From Candidatus Nanopelagicales bacterium (GTDB taxonomy: Bacteria > Actinomycetota > Actinomycetes > S36-B12 > GCA-2699445): a stretch of DNA of 64,000 nt. Positions within the stretch are counted from its first letter, which is position 1; every line of letters starts with the position of its first letter. A program made the translations under genes and the position numbers. The notes beneath the pieces were generated by a model. It was not told where the DNA came from. It worked only from the letters and a program-made list of their open reading frames with translations, and did not search any database. Positions 18,124 to 27,864 of the stretch are shown piece by piece. The stretch spans positions 1 to 64,000 of the forward strand of contig JAUYJT010000027.1 of NCBI GenBank assembly GCA_030700225.1. The letters are read 5' to 3'.

Positions 18124-19599
18124 ATGACGTCCACTACCGACACCGTCGGCAAACCCGCGGCTCCGCAAGTCGCAGTCAACGACATCGGAACCGCCGAGGA
18201 CTTCCTCGCGGCAGTCGAGCAGACAATCAAACCTTTCGACGATGGCGACATCGTCACCGGCATCGTGGTCCAGGTCGACCGGGACGAAGTCCTTGTCGAT
18301 ATCGGCTACAAGACCGAAGGCATCATTCCCAGCAAGGAACTGTCGATCAAACACGATGTCGATCCCGATCAGGTCGTAAGCGTCAATGACGCTATCGAAG
18401 CCCTGGTGCTGACCAAGGAGGATAAGGAAGGTCGCCTGATCCTTTCCAAGAAGCGCGCGCAGTACGAGCGGGCCTGGGGAACGATCGAGCAGATCAAGGC
18501 AGCGGACGGTGTCGTCGAAGGTGCGGTGATCGAAGTCGTCAAGGGCGGCTTGATCCTCGACATCGGACTGAGGGGGTTCCTGCCGGCGTCTCTGGTGGAG
18601 ATGCGTCGCGTGCGTGACCTGCAGCCGTATGTCGGCCAGACGATCGAAGCCAAGATAATCGAGTTGGACAAGAACCGGAACAACGTCGTGCTGTCCCGCA
18701 GGGCCTGGCTGGAAGAAACACAGTCCGCTGTGCGCACAGGCTTCCTGAACGAGCTTCAGAAGGGCCAGATCCGGACCGGCACGGTGTCCAGCATCGTAAG
18801 CTTCGGCGCGTTTGTGGACCTGGGTGGCGTAGACGGCCTTGTGCACGTGTCCGAGCTGTCCTGGAAGCACATCGAGCACCCGTCAGAGGTCGTAGAAGTG
18901 GGCCAGGAAGTGACAGTCGAGGTACTCGACGTTGACATGGACCGTGAACGAGTTTCGCTCTCGCTGAAGTCCACGCTCGAAGACCCCTGGCAACACTTCG
19001 CCCGCACTCACCAGATGGGCCAAGTCGTTCTCGGCAAGGTCACCAAACTCGTTCCGTTCGGCGCTTTCGTGCGCGTCGAAGAAGGCATCGAGGGCCTTGT
19101 GCACGTTTCTGAGCTCGCTGGCCATCACGTCGAGCTGCCGGACCAGGTTGTCGGAGTTGGTGACGAGATCTTCGTCAAGGTCATCGACATAGACCTCGAG
19201 CGGCGACGGATCTCCCTTTCGCTCAAGCAGGCGAACGAGAGCACCAACGGCGCTTCGGTCGTGGAGGAGTTCGATCCATACCTGTACGGGATGGCCCCCG
19301 CGTTCGACGAAGATGGCAAGTACATCGGACCGGACGGATTCGACCCGCAGACCGGGGAGTGGAAGGCCGGATTCGAGGGCCAGCGAGCCCTCTGGGAGCA
19401 GGAATACGCCGAGGCACACGCCCGATGGGAGGCTCACCGCAAGCAGATCGGCGATGCTGCCGCAGCTCAGCAGACCGTACTGCTGGAGTCGGGTGAGACA
19501 CCTTCGGAGTACTCGTCGGACGCTGGCCGCCAGTCAGAGGGGACTCTCGCGGAGGACGAGGCGCTTCAGGCCTTGCGGGACAAACTCGCTACCGACTGA
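18124..19599 (+). CDS. rpsA: 30S ribosomal protein S1
   Basis: 491-residue S1 protein with four S1 RNA-binding domains (about residues 38-105, 122-190, 205-278 and 293-365), then an acidic Glu/Ala-rich tail. Repeated signatures include GDIVTGIVVQVDRDEVLVDIG, and SFGAFVDLGGVDGLVHVSELSW. It recruits mRNA to the 30S subunit. The start at 18124 (MTSTTDTV) matches the usual actinobacterial N-terminus; an in-frame ATG at 18106 is possible. Neither has a strong ribosome site. coaE follows 12 bases later, the conserved order. Confidence 0.96.
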   Translation: MTSTTDTVGKPAAPQVAVNDIGTAEDFLAAVEQTIKPFDDGDIVTGIVVQVDRDEVLVDIGYKTEGIIPSKELSIKHDVDPDQVVSVNDAIEALVLTKEDKEGRLILSKKRAQYERAWGTIEQIKAADGVVEGAVIEVVKGGLILDIGLRGFLPASLVEMRRVRDLQPYVGQTIEAKIIELDKNRNNVVLSRRAWLEETQSAVRTGFLNELQKGQIRTGTVSSIVSFGAFVDLGGVDGLVHVSELSWKHIEHPSEVVEVGQEVTVEVLDVDMDRERVSLSLKSTLEDPWQHFARTHQMGQVVLGKVTKLVPFGAFVRVEEGIEGLVHVSELAGHHVELPDQVVGVGDEIFVKVIDIDLERRRISLSLKQANESTNGASVVEEFDPYLYGMAPAFDEDGKYIGPDGFDPQTGEWKAGFEGQRALWEQEYAEAHARWEAHRKQIGDAAAAQQTVLLESGETPSEYSSDAGRQSEGTLAEDEALQALRDKLATD

Positions 19600-19611
19600 G
19601 TTGCGGTCGGC

Positions 19612-20211
19612 ATGACCAGAGTCGCGCTCACGGGCGAGATCGGTTCAGGCAAGAGCACGGTTGCGCGTTGGCTGGCTGACCGTGGGGCGGTCGTCGTAGA
19701 CGCCGATCAGCTGGCTCGGGAACTTGTCGAGCCGGGCAGGCCCGCCCTGGCGGAGATCGTTGAGCAATTCGGCGGCGACGTGATCAGGCCTGACGGGACA
19801 CTGGACCGAGCAAGTTTGGCGGCCGTCGTGTTCAATGACCCGGTTCGATTGTTGGCCCTGAACCAGATCATGCATCCGCGCATCGCCGTTGAGGCCGAGA
19901 GGCGACTGGCTGAGGTACCTGTCAGCCAGGTCGCGTTGTACGACACACCGCTGCTGGCCGAGACCGACCCTGATGGTGAGTGGGACTTCGTGATCGTTGT
20001 CGAAGCGCCCAGGGATGCACGGCTTGAACGGCTAGTGGAATTCAGGGGCATGGCCAGGGACGACGCGTTGGCTCGCATCGCGGCGCGGGATTCCGAACGC
20101 GAGACTCGAGTCGTGGCGGACATCGTGATCCGCAACGACTCGGGTTTGGATCGCCTGCGGGAGTGCGTGGACGAGGTCTGGGCGCGGATCAGCGGAGCCG
20201 AGATCAACTGA
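19612..20211 (+). CDS. coaE: Dephospho-CoA kinase
   Basis: 199-residue kinase for the last step of coenzyme A synthesis, phosphorylating the 3'-OH of the ribose. The P-loop is GEIGSGKST at residues 8-16, and the CoaE motifs VVDADQLARELVEPG and IMHPRI follow. It is the single-domain form; the mycobacterial protein carries an extra C-terminal GrpB domain that is absent here. It lies 12 bases after rpsA and its 3' end overlaps the convergent ligase gene by eight bases. Confidence 0.95.
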   Translation: MTRVALTGEIGSGKSTVARWLADRGAVVVDADQLARELVEPGRPALAEIVEQFGGDVIRPDGTLDRASLAAVVFNDPVRLLALNQIMHPRIAVEAERRLAEVPVSQVALYDTPLLAETDPDGEWDFVIVVEAPRDARLERLVEFRGMARDDALARIAARDSERETRVVADIVIRNDSGLDRLRECVDEVWARISGAEIN

Positions 20212-21571
20212 ACCGGTTCGCGAGCTCCAGGCGCTTGATCTTGCCTGACGCTGTGTACGGCAGGCTGGACAACTTATGGGTTTCCTTCGGGATCTTGTAG
20301 CTGGCCAGGCGGTCACGGGCCCACTGCGCGACAACAGCCTGGTCAGCCGCGCCCGTGTACGTCACGCAGACGCGCATCCCCCAGTCCTCGTCGGCGACCC
20401 CGAACACCGCCACCTCGCGAACTCCAGGGCAGGCCCCCAGGACAGCCTCAACTTCCGCCGGGTAGACGTTCACGCCCCCGCTGATGATCAGATCCTCCCT
20501 CCTCCCGTCCAGGAACAGGTACCCGTCGCTGTCGAGACGCCCCAGATCCCCGACGGTGAAAGCTGGCCCGAAGCCAGTCTCACGCCAGGCCTTCGCGGTG
20601 GATTCGGGATCGCGCCAGTAGCTGAACCGGGCGAACGAGGGGGCAGCGCACCAAACAACGTCATCGCTGATGATCAAGTGGCGCCCGGTGCGCGCCCTGC
20701 CAACGGTCCCGGGGTGCGCCTCCCACTCAAGCCCCTGGCAGACCGAGAACTGCCCCTCGGTCGCCCCATAGAACTCCCAAACGCGCTCAGCGCCCGCCCA
20801 ATGGTGCATCCGTGTCTTCAGCTTTTGCGGGCACGGCGCTCCCGCGTGCACGAGCATCCGGTACGGCGACGCGGGGGGCCCGCCGGGCAGCGCGAGGACC
20901 CGCTGAATGTGACTCGGCACCACGAAGGCAGTCGTCGGCTTCAGCTCCACGAGTGCGCGTGCGGTCCTCCGAGCGTCGAAACGGCCAGGGAATGCGATGG
21001 AGCCGCCCGCGAGGACTACAGCGATCGCGAATCTCAGCGGTCCAGAGTGACACAGAGGCCCGTGCACCAAGGAGACGTCTTGGTCCGTGAACTGCCACAG
21101 GGACTGCTCGTCTAGCCACAGCTCGCGGGCCTGAGCCTCGGGCAGATCCCCTGTCCAAACCCCCTTGGGTGTGCCAGTTGTGCCCGACGTGTAGTGCATT
21201 GGCCGGCCCTGCGGGAAGTCGCTGAGGTCGGGGGCCGGGGCGGGGTCGTCGAGCAGTCGGTCGACGTCGGCCCGTTCGCGGACGTGCCGGATAGGCTGTG
21301 CGTCGCTGAGCATCAGGTCGCGCTCACCTGGCTTCAGCAGCGGGTTGATCATCACGGGAACGATTCCGGCGCGTAGCGATCCCAGAACTATCGACAGCAC
21401 CCTGGCCTGGGAGCGTGCGACATCCGACAAGGCCATGGGTGCGCCTCCGGCGGACGGATGCTCGGGTGTTGTGATGGCGACCCTGTCGCCGGGGCGGGCG
21501 CCCATGGCCCACAAACCCGCCGCCGCGCGGACCGCGTCGGCCTGCAGCTCTCGCGCTGTCGCTACGTGCAC
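20204..21571 (-). CDS. Short class I AMP-dependent acyl-CoA synthetase
   Basis: 455-residue adenylate-forming enzyme. Motifs are HYTSGTTGTPKGV for ATP binding, WEFYGATEGQ, VGDLGRLDSDGYLFLDGR and the C-terminal catalytic lysine region YTASGKIKRLE. Compared with the usual 500-550 residues, about 50 N-terminal residues are missing or shortened, starting directly at MHVATARELQADAVRAAAGL. The GTG start at 21571 is the first possible one. The acid substrate cannot be inferred. It converges on coaE and its tail overlaps coaE by eight bases. Confidence 0.85.
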   Translation of the reverse strand: MHVATARELQADAVRAAAGLWAMGARPGDRVAITTPEHPSAGGAPMALSDVARSQARVLSIVLGSLRAGIVPVMINPLLKPGERDLMLSDAQPIRHVRERADVDRLLDDPAPAPDLSDFPQGRPMHYTSGTTGTPKGVWTGDLPEAQARELWLDEQSLWQFTDQDVSLVHGPLCHSGPLRFAIAVVLAGGSIAFPGRFDARRTARALVELKPTTAFVVPSHIQRVLALPGGPPASPYRMLVHAGAPCPQKLKTRMHHWAGAERVWEFYGATEGQFSVCQGLEWEAHPGTVGRARTGRHLIISDDVVWCAAPSFARFSYWRDPESTAKAWRETGFGPAFTVGDLGRLDSDGYLFLDGRREDLIISGGVNVYPAEVEAVLGACPGVREVAVFGVADEDWGMRVCVTYTGAADQAVVAQWARDRLASYKIPKETHKLSSLPYTASGKIKRLELANRFS

Positions 21572-21650
21572 GTGGCTACGTTAGAGCCCCGGGGTGCGGC
21601 GCGACGCCGCGGATTGGCCGAGGTGGACAGTGAGCCTTAGCGTTGTACGC

Positions 21651-23741
21651 ATGACCCGCCCCGTCACGGAACTGAAGCGCCGTGTCGCTCCCTTCCGCGT
21701 CGTTTCCGACTTCGAACCGGCGGGCGACCAGCCAGCGGCGATCGAGGACCTCGTCCGGCGAATCGAGCGAGGTGACCGCGACATCGTGTTGCTCGGTGCG
21801 ACGGGCACTGGCAAGTCGGCGACCGCGGCTTGGCTAGTGGAGCGACTGCAGCGGCCGACACTGGTGATGGCGCCCAACAAGACTCTCGCGGCGCAATTGG
21901 CGAACGAGTTCCGCGAGCTGCTGCCGGACAACGCGGTTGAGTACTTCGTGTCCTACTACGACTACTACCAGCCCGAGGCTTACATCCCGCAATCGGACAC
22001 ATACATCGAGAAGGACTCCTCGATCAACGACGAAGTCGAGCGGTTGCGGCATTCGGCCACGAACTCGCTGCTGACGCGTCGTGACGTCGTAGTGGTTGCC
22101 ACCGTTTCGGCCATCTACGGCCTCGGAACGCCGCAGGAGTACGTGGACAGGATGGTGCCGCTGCGAGTAGGTGACAGCTGGAACCGCACCGAGCTGTTGC
22201 ACCGCCTGGTGGAGATCCAGTACGTGCGCAATGACGTCGCCTTTCAGCGAGGGACATTCCGTGTCCGTGGCGACACGGTGGAGATCTTCCCCGTCTATGA
22301 GGAACATCCGGTTCGCGTGGAGATGTTCGGCGACGATATAGAACGCCTGATGACACTCCACCCGCTCACGGGCGAGATCCTGACCGAGGATCAGGAACTG
22401 TATGTATTCCCGGCGAGCCACTACGTCGCCGGACCCGAGCGGATGGGGCGAGCCATCCGTGACATCGAGGCAGAGCTGGGCGAACGGCTAGCGGAGCTTG
22501 AGCGGCAGGACAAGCTGCTGGAGTCCCAACGCCTGAGGATGCGCACCGACTACGACATCGAGATGATGCGCCAGATCGGATCGTGCGCGGGAATCGAGAA
22601 CTACTCGCGCCACATAGACGGTCGCGCCCCGGGAACGCCACCGAATTGTCTTCTCGACTACTTCCCGGACGACTTCCTGCTCGTGATCGACGAGTCGCAT
22701 GTGACGGTCCCGCAGATCGGCGCGATGTATGAGGGGGACAGGAGTCGGAAACGAACGCTGGTGGATCACGGGTTCAGGCTGCCGAGCGCGATGGACAACC
22801 GCCCGCTGCGCTGGGAGGAATTCGCCGAGAGGATTGGTCAGACGGTCTACATGTCGGCGACGCCCGGTCCGTATGAGTTGGCCCGCGTCAAGGGCGACGT
22901 GGTCGAGCAGGTCATTAGGCCCACCGGCTTGCTGGACCCCGAGCTGATCCTCAAGCCGACGAAGGGTCAGATCGATGACCTCATCCATGAGATTCGGCTG
23001 CGCCAGGAGCGTCACGAACGAGTCCTTGTCACGACCCTTACCAAGAGAATGTCCGAGGATCTGACGAACTACCTGCTCGACCACAAGATCCGGGTGCGGT
23101 ACCTGCACTCTGAGGTTGACACGATCCGCCGGGTCGAGTTGCTGCGTGAACTGCGAATGGGTGAATACGACGTGCTCGTGGGGATCAACCTGCTGCGCGA
23201 AGGCCTCGACCTGCCCGAGGTTTCGCTCGTCTCGATCCTGGACGCCGACAAGGAGGGGTTCCTGCGAAGCGGCCGAAGCCTCATCCAGACGATCGGCAGA
23301 GCGGCCCGCAACGTGTCAGGCGAAGTCCACATGTACGCGGACAAGGTGACCGATTCGATGCGCATGGCAGTCGACGAAACCAACAGACGGCGAGCCAAGC
23401 AGGTCGCTCACAACGCCGCGCACGGCATAGACCCCACGCCACTGCGCAAGAAGATCGCCGACATCACCGATCTGCTCTCGCGCGAGGACGCTGACACGGC
23501 CGCGCTAGGTGTGTCACCGCGAGGCGAGCGTGCCAGCGTCTCGGCTGGAGGCCCCGGACGCTCCAGGGCCAGAGGACTGTCGCTCCAGGAAGATGAACTG
23601 GAGGACCTGATCGCACAGTTAAGCGATGAGATGCACGTCGCCGCGGCGGATCTGCACTTCGAAGTCGCTGCCCGCTACCGAGACGAAGTCCAAGAGCTGA
23701 AGCGAGAGCTGCGCGGCATGCGCGACGCCGTCTCCGGTTGA
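21651..23741 (+). CDS. uvrB: UvrABC system protein B
   Basis: 696-residue damage-verifying helicase of nucleotide excision repair. The P-loop is GATGTGKSA, the beta-hairpin that inserts into damaged DNA is the segment with [13 protein letters not shown], the helicase Walker B is VIDESHVT, and the C-terminal UVR domain ([23 protein letters not shown]) binds UvrC. A poorly conserved linker precedes the UVR domain. The ATG at 21651 gives the standard N-terminus; 19 upstream codons are also open. The rpsA-coaE-uvrB neighbourhood is conserved in actinobacteria. Confidence 0.97.
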   Translation: MTRPVTELKRRVAPFRVVSDFEPAGDQPAAIEDLVRRIERGDRDIVLLGATGTGKSATAAWLVERLQRPTLVMAPNKTLAAQLANEFRELLPDNAVEYFVSYYDYYQPEAYIPQSDTYIEKDSSINDEVERLRHSATNSLLTRRDVVVVATVSAIYGLGTPQEYVDRMVPLRVGDSWNRTELLHRLVEIQYVRNDVAFQRGTFRVRGDTVEIFPVYEEHPVRVEMFGDDIERLMTLHPLTGEILTEDQELYVFPASHYVAGPERMGRAIRDIEAELGERLAELERQDKLLESQRLRMRTDYDIEMMRQIGSCAGIENYSRHIDGRAPGTPPNCLLDYFPDDFLLVIDESHVTVPQIGAMYEGDRSRKRTLVDHGFRLPSAMDNRPLRWEEFAERIGQTVYMSATPGPYELARVKGDVVEQVIRPTGLLDPELILKPTKGQIDDLIHEIRLRQERHERVLVTTLTKRMSEDLTNYLLDHKIRVRYLHSEVDTIRRVELLRELRMGEYDVLVGINLLREGLDLPEVSLVSILDADKEGFLRSGRSLIQTIGRAARNVSGEVHMYADKVTDSMRMAVDETNRRRAKQVAHNAAHGIDPTPLRKKIADITDLLSREDADTAALGVSPRGERASVSAGGPGRSRARGLSLQEDELEDLIAQLSDEMHVAAADLHFEVAARYRDEVQELKRELRGMRDAVSG

Positions 23742-23771
23742 GTGGCCACGAGAGCCGGTTAGTGTGTGCTG

Positions 23772-24842
23772 ATGGACGTGCCGACCTGGTTGTGGCTGGC
23801 AACCATCGGGGGCATCCTGGGCGTAATCATTGTCGACCTGCTCGTGGTCGACAGTCGTCCTCACGTGTTCACGACCGCCGACGCCACACGGTGGGTCTTG
23901 TTCTACGTCGCAGCCGCCGTGCTCTTCGGGGTTGGGCTGCTCTTGTTCGTCAGCCCGAGCATCGCGGGGGAGTTCTACGCCGGCTACATCACGGAGTACT
24001 CGCTGAGCGTGGACAACCTGTTCGTGTTCATCGTGATCATGTCCGCTTTCGCCGTGCCACAAGTGCTTCAGCACCGCGTTCTGCTGATCGGTGTCTTGAT
24101 CGCCCTATTCTTGCGCGGGATCATGATAGCTGTCGGTGCGGCAGCCATCGAGAGATTCACGGTCACGTTCTACTTCTTCGGGGCACTGCTGCTGTTCACG
24201 GCGGTTCAGCTCGTCCGCGGCCATGGGGTCGATCCTGACCCCGCGTCCAACCCGGTGGTCAAGATTGTGGAGCGGTACTTGCCGACCACCAGTGACTACC
24301 ACGGTTCGCGCCTCGTAGTAAGGGTCGGTGGGCGGCGGTTGCTGACGCCGATGCTGCTGGTCATGGTCGCCATCGGCACTACCGACGTGCTGTTCGCGCT
24401 GGATTCAATCCCGGCGATCTTCGGACTCACCCACAATGCCTACCTGGTGTTCACTGCGAACGCCTTCGCCCTCATGGGACTGCGGCAGCTCTACTTCCTC
24501 GTGCACGGATTGCTCGACAGGTTGGTGTACCTGCCGCTGGGGCTTGCTGTGATCCTGGGCTTCATCGGAGGGAAGCTGATCCTTGAGGCCATCCACGCCA
24601 CGAGCAATCTTCCGGTTCCGACGATTCCGATCTGGAGCTCCCTGGCGTTCATCATCCTGGTCCTGGCACTCACGACCGTGGCCTCGCTCTGGCGGGCACG
24701 GCGTGATCCCTCGATGGTCTCCGGTAGCGCCAGGCGCGGTCACGAGCAAGCCTTGCGCCGCGGTGGCAAGGGGCTGGAGGAACTCCCCCCCACGCGAGGT
24801 GTGTGGAGCGAATCGGGCGAGGAGCCGCTCGGAGACGACTGA
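23772..24842 (+). CDS. TerC family integral membrane protein
   Basis: 356-residue membrane protein with about eight or nine hydrophobic helices. The two TerC signature segments with acidic residues in membranes are present: SLSVDNLFVF and TTDVLFALDSIPAIFG. TerC/Alx proteins export Mn2+ or help metal loading at the membrane; older names refer to tellurite resistance. A GTG at 23766 is two codons upstream and could also serve as start. It follows uvrB by 30 bases and ends in a cytoplasmic charged tail. Confidence 0.92.
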   Translation: MDVPTWLWLATIGGILGVIIVDLLVVDSRPHVFTTADATRWVLFYVAAAVLFGVGLLLFVSPSIAGEFYAGYITEYSLSVDNLFVFIVIMSAFAVPQVLQHRVLLIGVLIALFLRGIMIAVGAAAIERFTVTFYFFGALLLFTAVQLVRGHGVDPDPASNPVVKIVERYLPTTSDYHGSRLVVRVGGRRLLTPMLLVMVAIGTTDVLFALDSIPAIFGLTHNAYLVFTANAFALMGLRQLYFLVHGLLDRLVYLPLGLAVILGFIGGKLILEAIHATSNLPVPTIPIWSSLAFIILVLALTTVASLWRARRDPSMVSGSARRGHEQALRRGGKGLEELPPTRGVWSESGEEPLGDD

Positions 24843-24935
24843 TTCGCCGACAGTCGTTGTGGCGTCATTGTCGACGCGAGCAGGACACGACCGTTCGGCG
24901 CGCCAAGCATGATCTTTTCGGCTAGTGTTCGCCTC

Positions 24936-25214
24936 ATGTCAGCTAATGATGAAGCAATCGCCAGGATCACTGAAGCCATTGAGTCGGCCCGAGCTGCTGT
25001 GAAGCAGTTCGCCGACACGGTGGCCGACACCGCCACCGCCAAGGCAACCGCCGGACAAAGCCAGCTCAGTGAGAGCGCCGCGGGCGCCTCAGAAGCAGTC
25101 AATGCCGCACTCGCCAGTGCTCAGGAGCAGGTAGAGGGCCTCCTTGAGACGCTGAAGGGCGCAGCTCAGACAGCTTCGGAGAAGGTTACCTCCGCACTGC
25201 CTAAGTCGGAGTAG
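24936..25214 (+). CDS. Small Ala-rich helical protein, function unknown
   Basis: 92-residue protein, rich in Ala, Glu, Ser and Gln, without Cys or aromatic residues apart from one Phe. It should form long amphipathic helices (AIARITEAIESARAAVKQFADTVADTA). The pattern resembles phasin-like or apolipoprotein-like helical proteins, but similarity is compositional only. The ATG at 24936 is preferred over an upstream ATG at 24909. It stands alone between terC and the convergent lytic transglycosylase. Confidence 0.65.
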   Translation: MSANDEAIARITEAIESARAAVKQFADTVADTATAKATAGQSQLSESAAGASEAVNAALASAQEQVEGLLETLKGAAQTASEKVTSALPKSE

Positions 25215-25279
25215 CGTCGGCGCCCCGCTTCCGCGTGGGGCTGGACGACACCGCGCAACGTTTGTCGCCCGGTGTTGGG

Positions 25280-25906
25280 TCAGTACGCCTGGTTGTGGCC
25301 GCGATTCCAGGCGACGAACTTGTGCATTCCGTAGCGACGCTTGACGTACCGCAGCGCTGCCCAGACGTTCGTGTACGGCACGATTTGGAACTTCAGGCGC
25401 TTGTAGCCAGGTTTGGCATTTGAGCGGTAGGTGGGGGCGATTACCTGCATCAGGCCCTTAGAGGGGTAACCACGCTGGGCGTTGATGTCCCAGTTGTTGA
25501 CGTTGTTCGGATTGCCGCCGGACTCCTGCTGGATCTGCGCCAGGATGCCAGGCAGGAACTTCTGCTTGATCTTGTGCTCGCGCATGACGCCCAGCACGAG
25601 GTTGCCCCAGCGCTCAACTCGAGGGTAGAAGCGGTGGCGGTTGGGGTGGCGCAGACGAACCCCGCGCAAGCGCGCTGGGCGCCAGTTGGCTTGGATCCAT
25701 CGCGAAGGCCCCGTCGAGACCGATACTACAGCTTGCCGACTGCCGACAGGTATCCGGGATTTCGAGAACTTCGCGGGCGTAGCGCCGGTGGCAACGACGG
25801 CGGCGGGCTGAGCCGGGGCCGCGGCGACCTGGCCAGCCACGATGCCCGTGAGCGGGATCACGAGCGCGACTGAGGCAGCGGTGATCCGGGCGCGAGGTGT
25901 GAGCAT
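25280..25906 (-). CDS. Secreted lytic transglycosylase (SLT/resuscitation-factor-like)
   Basis: 208-residue exported protein. After a signal peptide (VALVIPLTGIVAGQVAAAPA) and a linker comes an SLT-like muramidase domain: ILAQIQQESGGNPNNVN with the expected catalytic Glu, KGLMQVIAPTY, and the end VAWNRGHNQAY. Such enzymes cut peptidoglycan between MurNAc and GlcNAc. Two ATGs are available six bases apart; AAGG sits seven bases before the second, at 25906. No c-di-AMP riboswitch was recognised upstream. Confidence 0.88.
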   Translation of the reverse strand: MLTPRARITAASVALVIPLTGIVAGQVAAAPAQPAAVVATGATPAKFSKSRIPVGSRQAVVSVSTGPSRWIQANWRPARLRGVRLRHPNRHRFYPRVERWGNLVLGVMREHKIKQKFLPGILAQIQQESGGNPNNVNNWDINAQRGYPSKGLMQVIAPTYRSNAKPGYKRLKFQIVPYTNVWAALRYVKRRYGMHKFVAWNRGHNQAY

Positions 25907-26251
25907 GAACATCCTTGTGCTGGCAGCACCGTGCGGCGCTGCGATCCAAGAGGCGTTCAACGCGCTCCCGCTGGCGATTCCGGGAGTTGCGGCAAGGAGC
26001 AGACCCTCGTGAGGCCCTCCTCAAGTGGTCCGACAGTCAAGACACTTAGTGCCGACCATCCAGACCGCACCTCTTGGGGGTAGTCGCCGACCAAGATGCC
26101 TCGCATTAGCGCTGAGCGCAACCCCCAGATCGAGCGGCAGCGGACAGCGCGCGTGAGCCTGGAGGGACGAATCACCTAGTCAGCGCCTGGATTCAGCGAC
26201 GTCGGAGTCGACCGTATGGCGTGTGTCACATCAGGGCAGATCAGCCCTTCG
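25907..26251. other. 345-base intergenic region without a recognised gene
   Basis: Lies between the transglycosylase start and tRNA-Leu. It contains possible stems (for example CCCCC near 26122 against GGGGG near 26077), but no match to a known riboswitch was found. The short open frame on the minus strand at 25957-26175 has no supporting features. Confidence 0.5.
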
Positions 26252-26334
26252 TGCGGGTGGAGGGACTCGAACCCTCATGTCCTACGGACACAGGAACCTA
26301 AGTCCTGCGCGTCTGCCAGTTCCGCCACACCCGC
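26252..26334 (-). tRNA. tRNA-Leu (anticodon UAG)
   Basis: Complete cloverleaf read on the minus strand. The acceptor stem is GCGGGTG / CACCCGC, the anticodon arm is CAGGA-CTTAGGT-TCCTG with anticodon TAG, there is a long variable arm, and the T arm holds GGTTCGAGTCC. The discriminator is A; CCA is not encoded. Confidence 0.96.
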
Positions 26335-26362
26335 CGCAGACATTGTGGCACCGGCGGGCACC

Positions 26363-26394
26363 AGTTCCCGCCTCAGTTCCCGCCTCAGTTCCCG
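26363..26394. repeat. Short tandem repeat AGTTCCCGCCTC
   Basis: A 12-base unit is present 2.7 times (26363, 26375, 26387), lying between tRNA-Leu and the stop of the F420-reductase-like gene. It is downstream of the reductase gene and upstream of the tRNA. Confidence 0.8.
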
Positions 26395-26403
26395 TCCGTT
26401 CGG

Positions 26404-27030
26404 CTAGGCGATACCGAGAAGCTGTCTGGCCTCGGCCGGTCCGACCGGCACGTTATACACAGCGGTCCCAGGCTCTTGGCGGCCCCCGTTCGCCAACGAG
26501 CCGTTGTCCACCGGTGCGAAGCCCAGATCCTCAATCAGCCGAGACACGGTGGCTTTGGCTTCTTCATCGTCGGACGCGACCGGGATGGCGAGCCTGTCGT
26601 GGATGGGAAGGTCGGGGCGGCCGCCGTCGCGCAGCCGCTCAAAGTAGATCGTGTTGAACGCCTTGACGAGCCTCGCGCCGGGCAAATGGCGCCCCACGAG
26701 CTCGCTGGACGTCGTAGAGGCGGAGTCAAGCTCCGGGAATCGGCCGTCCCTGTCCGGGTAGTAGTTGCACGTGTCTACGACCGTGCGTCCCGCGAAGACA
26801 GCCGCCGGTAACTGGGTTACTGCCCCCAACGGGATGGTCACGATCACGAGATCCGCCGCCGCAGCCTCCGCGACGGTGGACGCTGAGACGTTTGGACCCA
26901 GACTCGCGACCTTCTGCCGCAGTGATTCCGGTCCTCGGGAGTTGGCGAGCAGTATTGTATGGCCGATGCCGGGCAAGCTCCCGGCTAGAGTGCCGCCGAT
27001 GAGTCCGGCTCCCACTATTCCGATTCGCAT
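26404..27030 (-). CDS. NADP-binding oxidoreductase, F420 reductase-like (NADPH:F420 family)
   Basis: 208-residue Rossmann protein. The dinucleotide motif is GIVGAGLIGG at the N-terminus, followed by AADLVIVTIPLGAV, VVDTCNYYP and LVKAFNTI, a pattern of the family that includes NADPH:F420 oxidoreductase Fno and the NAD-binding-10 proteins. Fno itself would transfer hydride between NADPH and F420; without testing the F420-binding residues this is only a family-level name. Start at ATG 27030 places the Rossmann motif at the N-terminus; upstream open frame is rejected. It is divergent from cbiM. Confidence 0.78.
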   Translation of the reverse strand: MRIGIVGAGLIGGTLAGSLPGIGHTILLANSRGPESLRQKVASLGPNVSASTVAEAAAADLVIVTIPLGAVTQLPAAVFAGRTVVDTCNYYPDRDGRFPELDSASTTSSELVGRHLPGARLVKAFNTIYFERLRDGGRPDLPIHDRLAIPVASDDEEAKATVSRLIEDLGFAPVDNGSLANGGRQEPGTAVYNVPVGPAEARQLLGIA

Positions 27031-27127
27031 GTGACAAGTGAAGCGTGTGGGGCCATCAGTTGCTAGCCACAGGCCAGATGGTTGCCGCAACTCCATCTTT
27101 CGTCGCCGACGCCCCATGTAGGGTTAC

Positions 27128-27142
27128 TGCGAAGAGTTCGCA
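27128..27142 (+). promoter_or_regulatory. Palindrome upstream of cbiM, possible metal-regulator operator
   Basis: TGCGAA-GAG-TTCGCA is a perfect 6+3+6 inverted repeat ending 29 bases before the cbiM start. A dimeric metal-responsive repressor could bind here. No B12 riboswitch was seen in this leader. It does not match the Nur-type TTGCAA-N5-TTGCAA site. Confidence 0.4.
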
Positions 27143-27171
27143 ATAAGACGTTCACCAGACGGAGGGCGTGC

Positions 27172-27864
27172 ATGCATATCCCCGACGGGTTCATCGACGC
27201 GCCCGTGTCCGTCGCAGCGGGTGTAGTGGCAGCCGGAGGCGTGGCGATCTGCTTGCGCAGGACCCGCCGGACACTGGAGGAAGCGACGGCTCCGCTGGCA
27301 GGGCTCGTGGCCGTTTTCGTGTTCGCGGGGCAGATGCTGAACTTCCCAGTTGGGCTGGGCACGAGCGGACACTTGCTGGGCGGGGCGCTGGCCGCGATCC
27401 TGATCGGGCCTTGGGCTGGCGCCCTGGCGGTGTCGGTGGTCCTGGTTGTGCAGGCGCTGCTATTCGCGGACGGTGGGCTGACCGCTCTAGGGTTGAACGT
27501 GATCAACATGGCCCTTGTCGGCGCCTTCGCCGGGTGGATCGTGTTCCGGCTCGCGATCAGGTGCTTGCCCAAGGGCCGCCCTGGAATCGTTGTCGCTTCT
27601 TGCGCGGCGGGGACGTTGTCCGTGGTCGCGTCGGCCGGAGCTTTCGTCCTTGAGTTCGCCAACGGCGGGACGACCGCCATCGATTTGGGGTCCGTGACCG
27701 TCGGCATGCTTGGCGTTCACGTCGTAATCGGCCTGATCGAGGGGGGAGTGACCGCCGCGGTGGTCGCCGCCGTGGCCGCGACTAGGCCAGATCTGGTCGC
27801 GGGGCTCAGGGGTATGGCGTCACTTGAAGCCCTGGCACCGGCGAGCAGCGGAGTAGCGGCGTGA
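27172..27864 (+). CDS. cbiM: Cobalt/nickel ECF transporter S component CbiM
   Basis: 230-residue membrane protein, the substrate-binding unit of a group I ECF importer. The N-terminal MHIPDGFID is the CbiM/NikM signature; the N-terminal amine and His2 coordinate the metal. About six or seven hydrophobic helices follow. Start at ATG 27172 is required to place His second. The stop overlaps the next gene's GTG by four bases. Together with the three genes downstream it forms a full CbiMNQO set. Co2+ and Ni2+ versions cannot be told apart by eye. Confidence 0.93.
   Translation: MHIPDGFIDAPVSVAAGVVAAGGVAICLRRTRRTLEEATAPLAGLVAVFVFAGQMLNFPVGLGTSGHLLGGALAAILIGPWAGALAVSVVLVVQALLFADGGLTALGLNVINMALVGAFAGWIVFRLAIRCLPKGRPGIVVASCAAGTLSVVASAGAFVLEFANGGTTAIDLGSVTVGMLGVHVVIGLIEGGVTAAVVAAVAATRPDLVAGLRGMASLEALAPASSGVAA

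Noticed and set aside
25907-26251. c-di-AMP (ydaO) riboswitch before the lytic transglycosylase
   Set aside because: Such riboswitches often precede these genes in actinobacteria, but the conserved segments were not recognised.
27031-27171. Cobalamin riboswitch before cbiM
   Set aside because: No B12 box or riboswitch core was found; only a palindrome is present.
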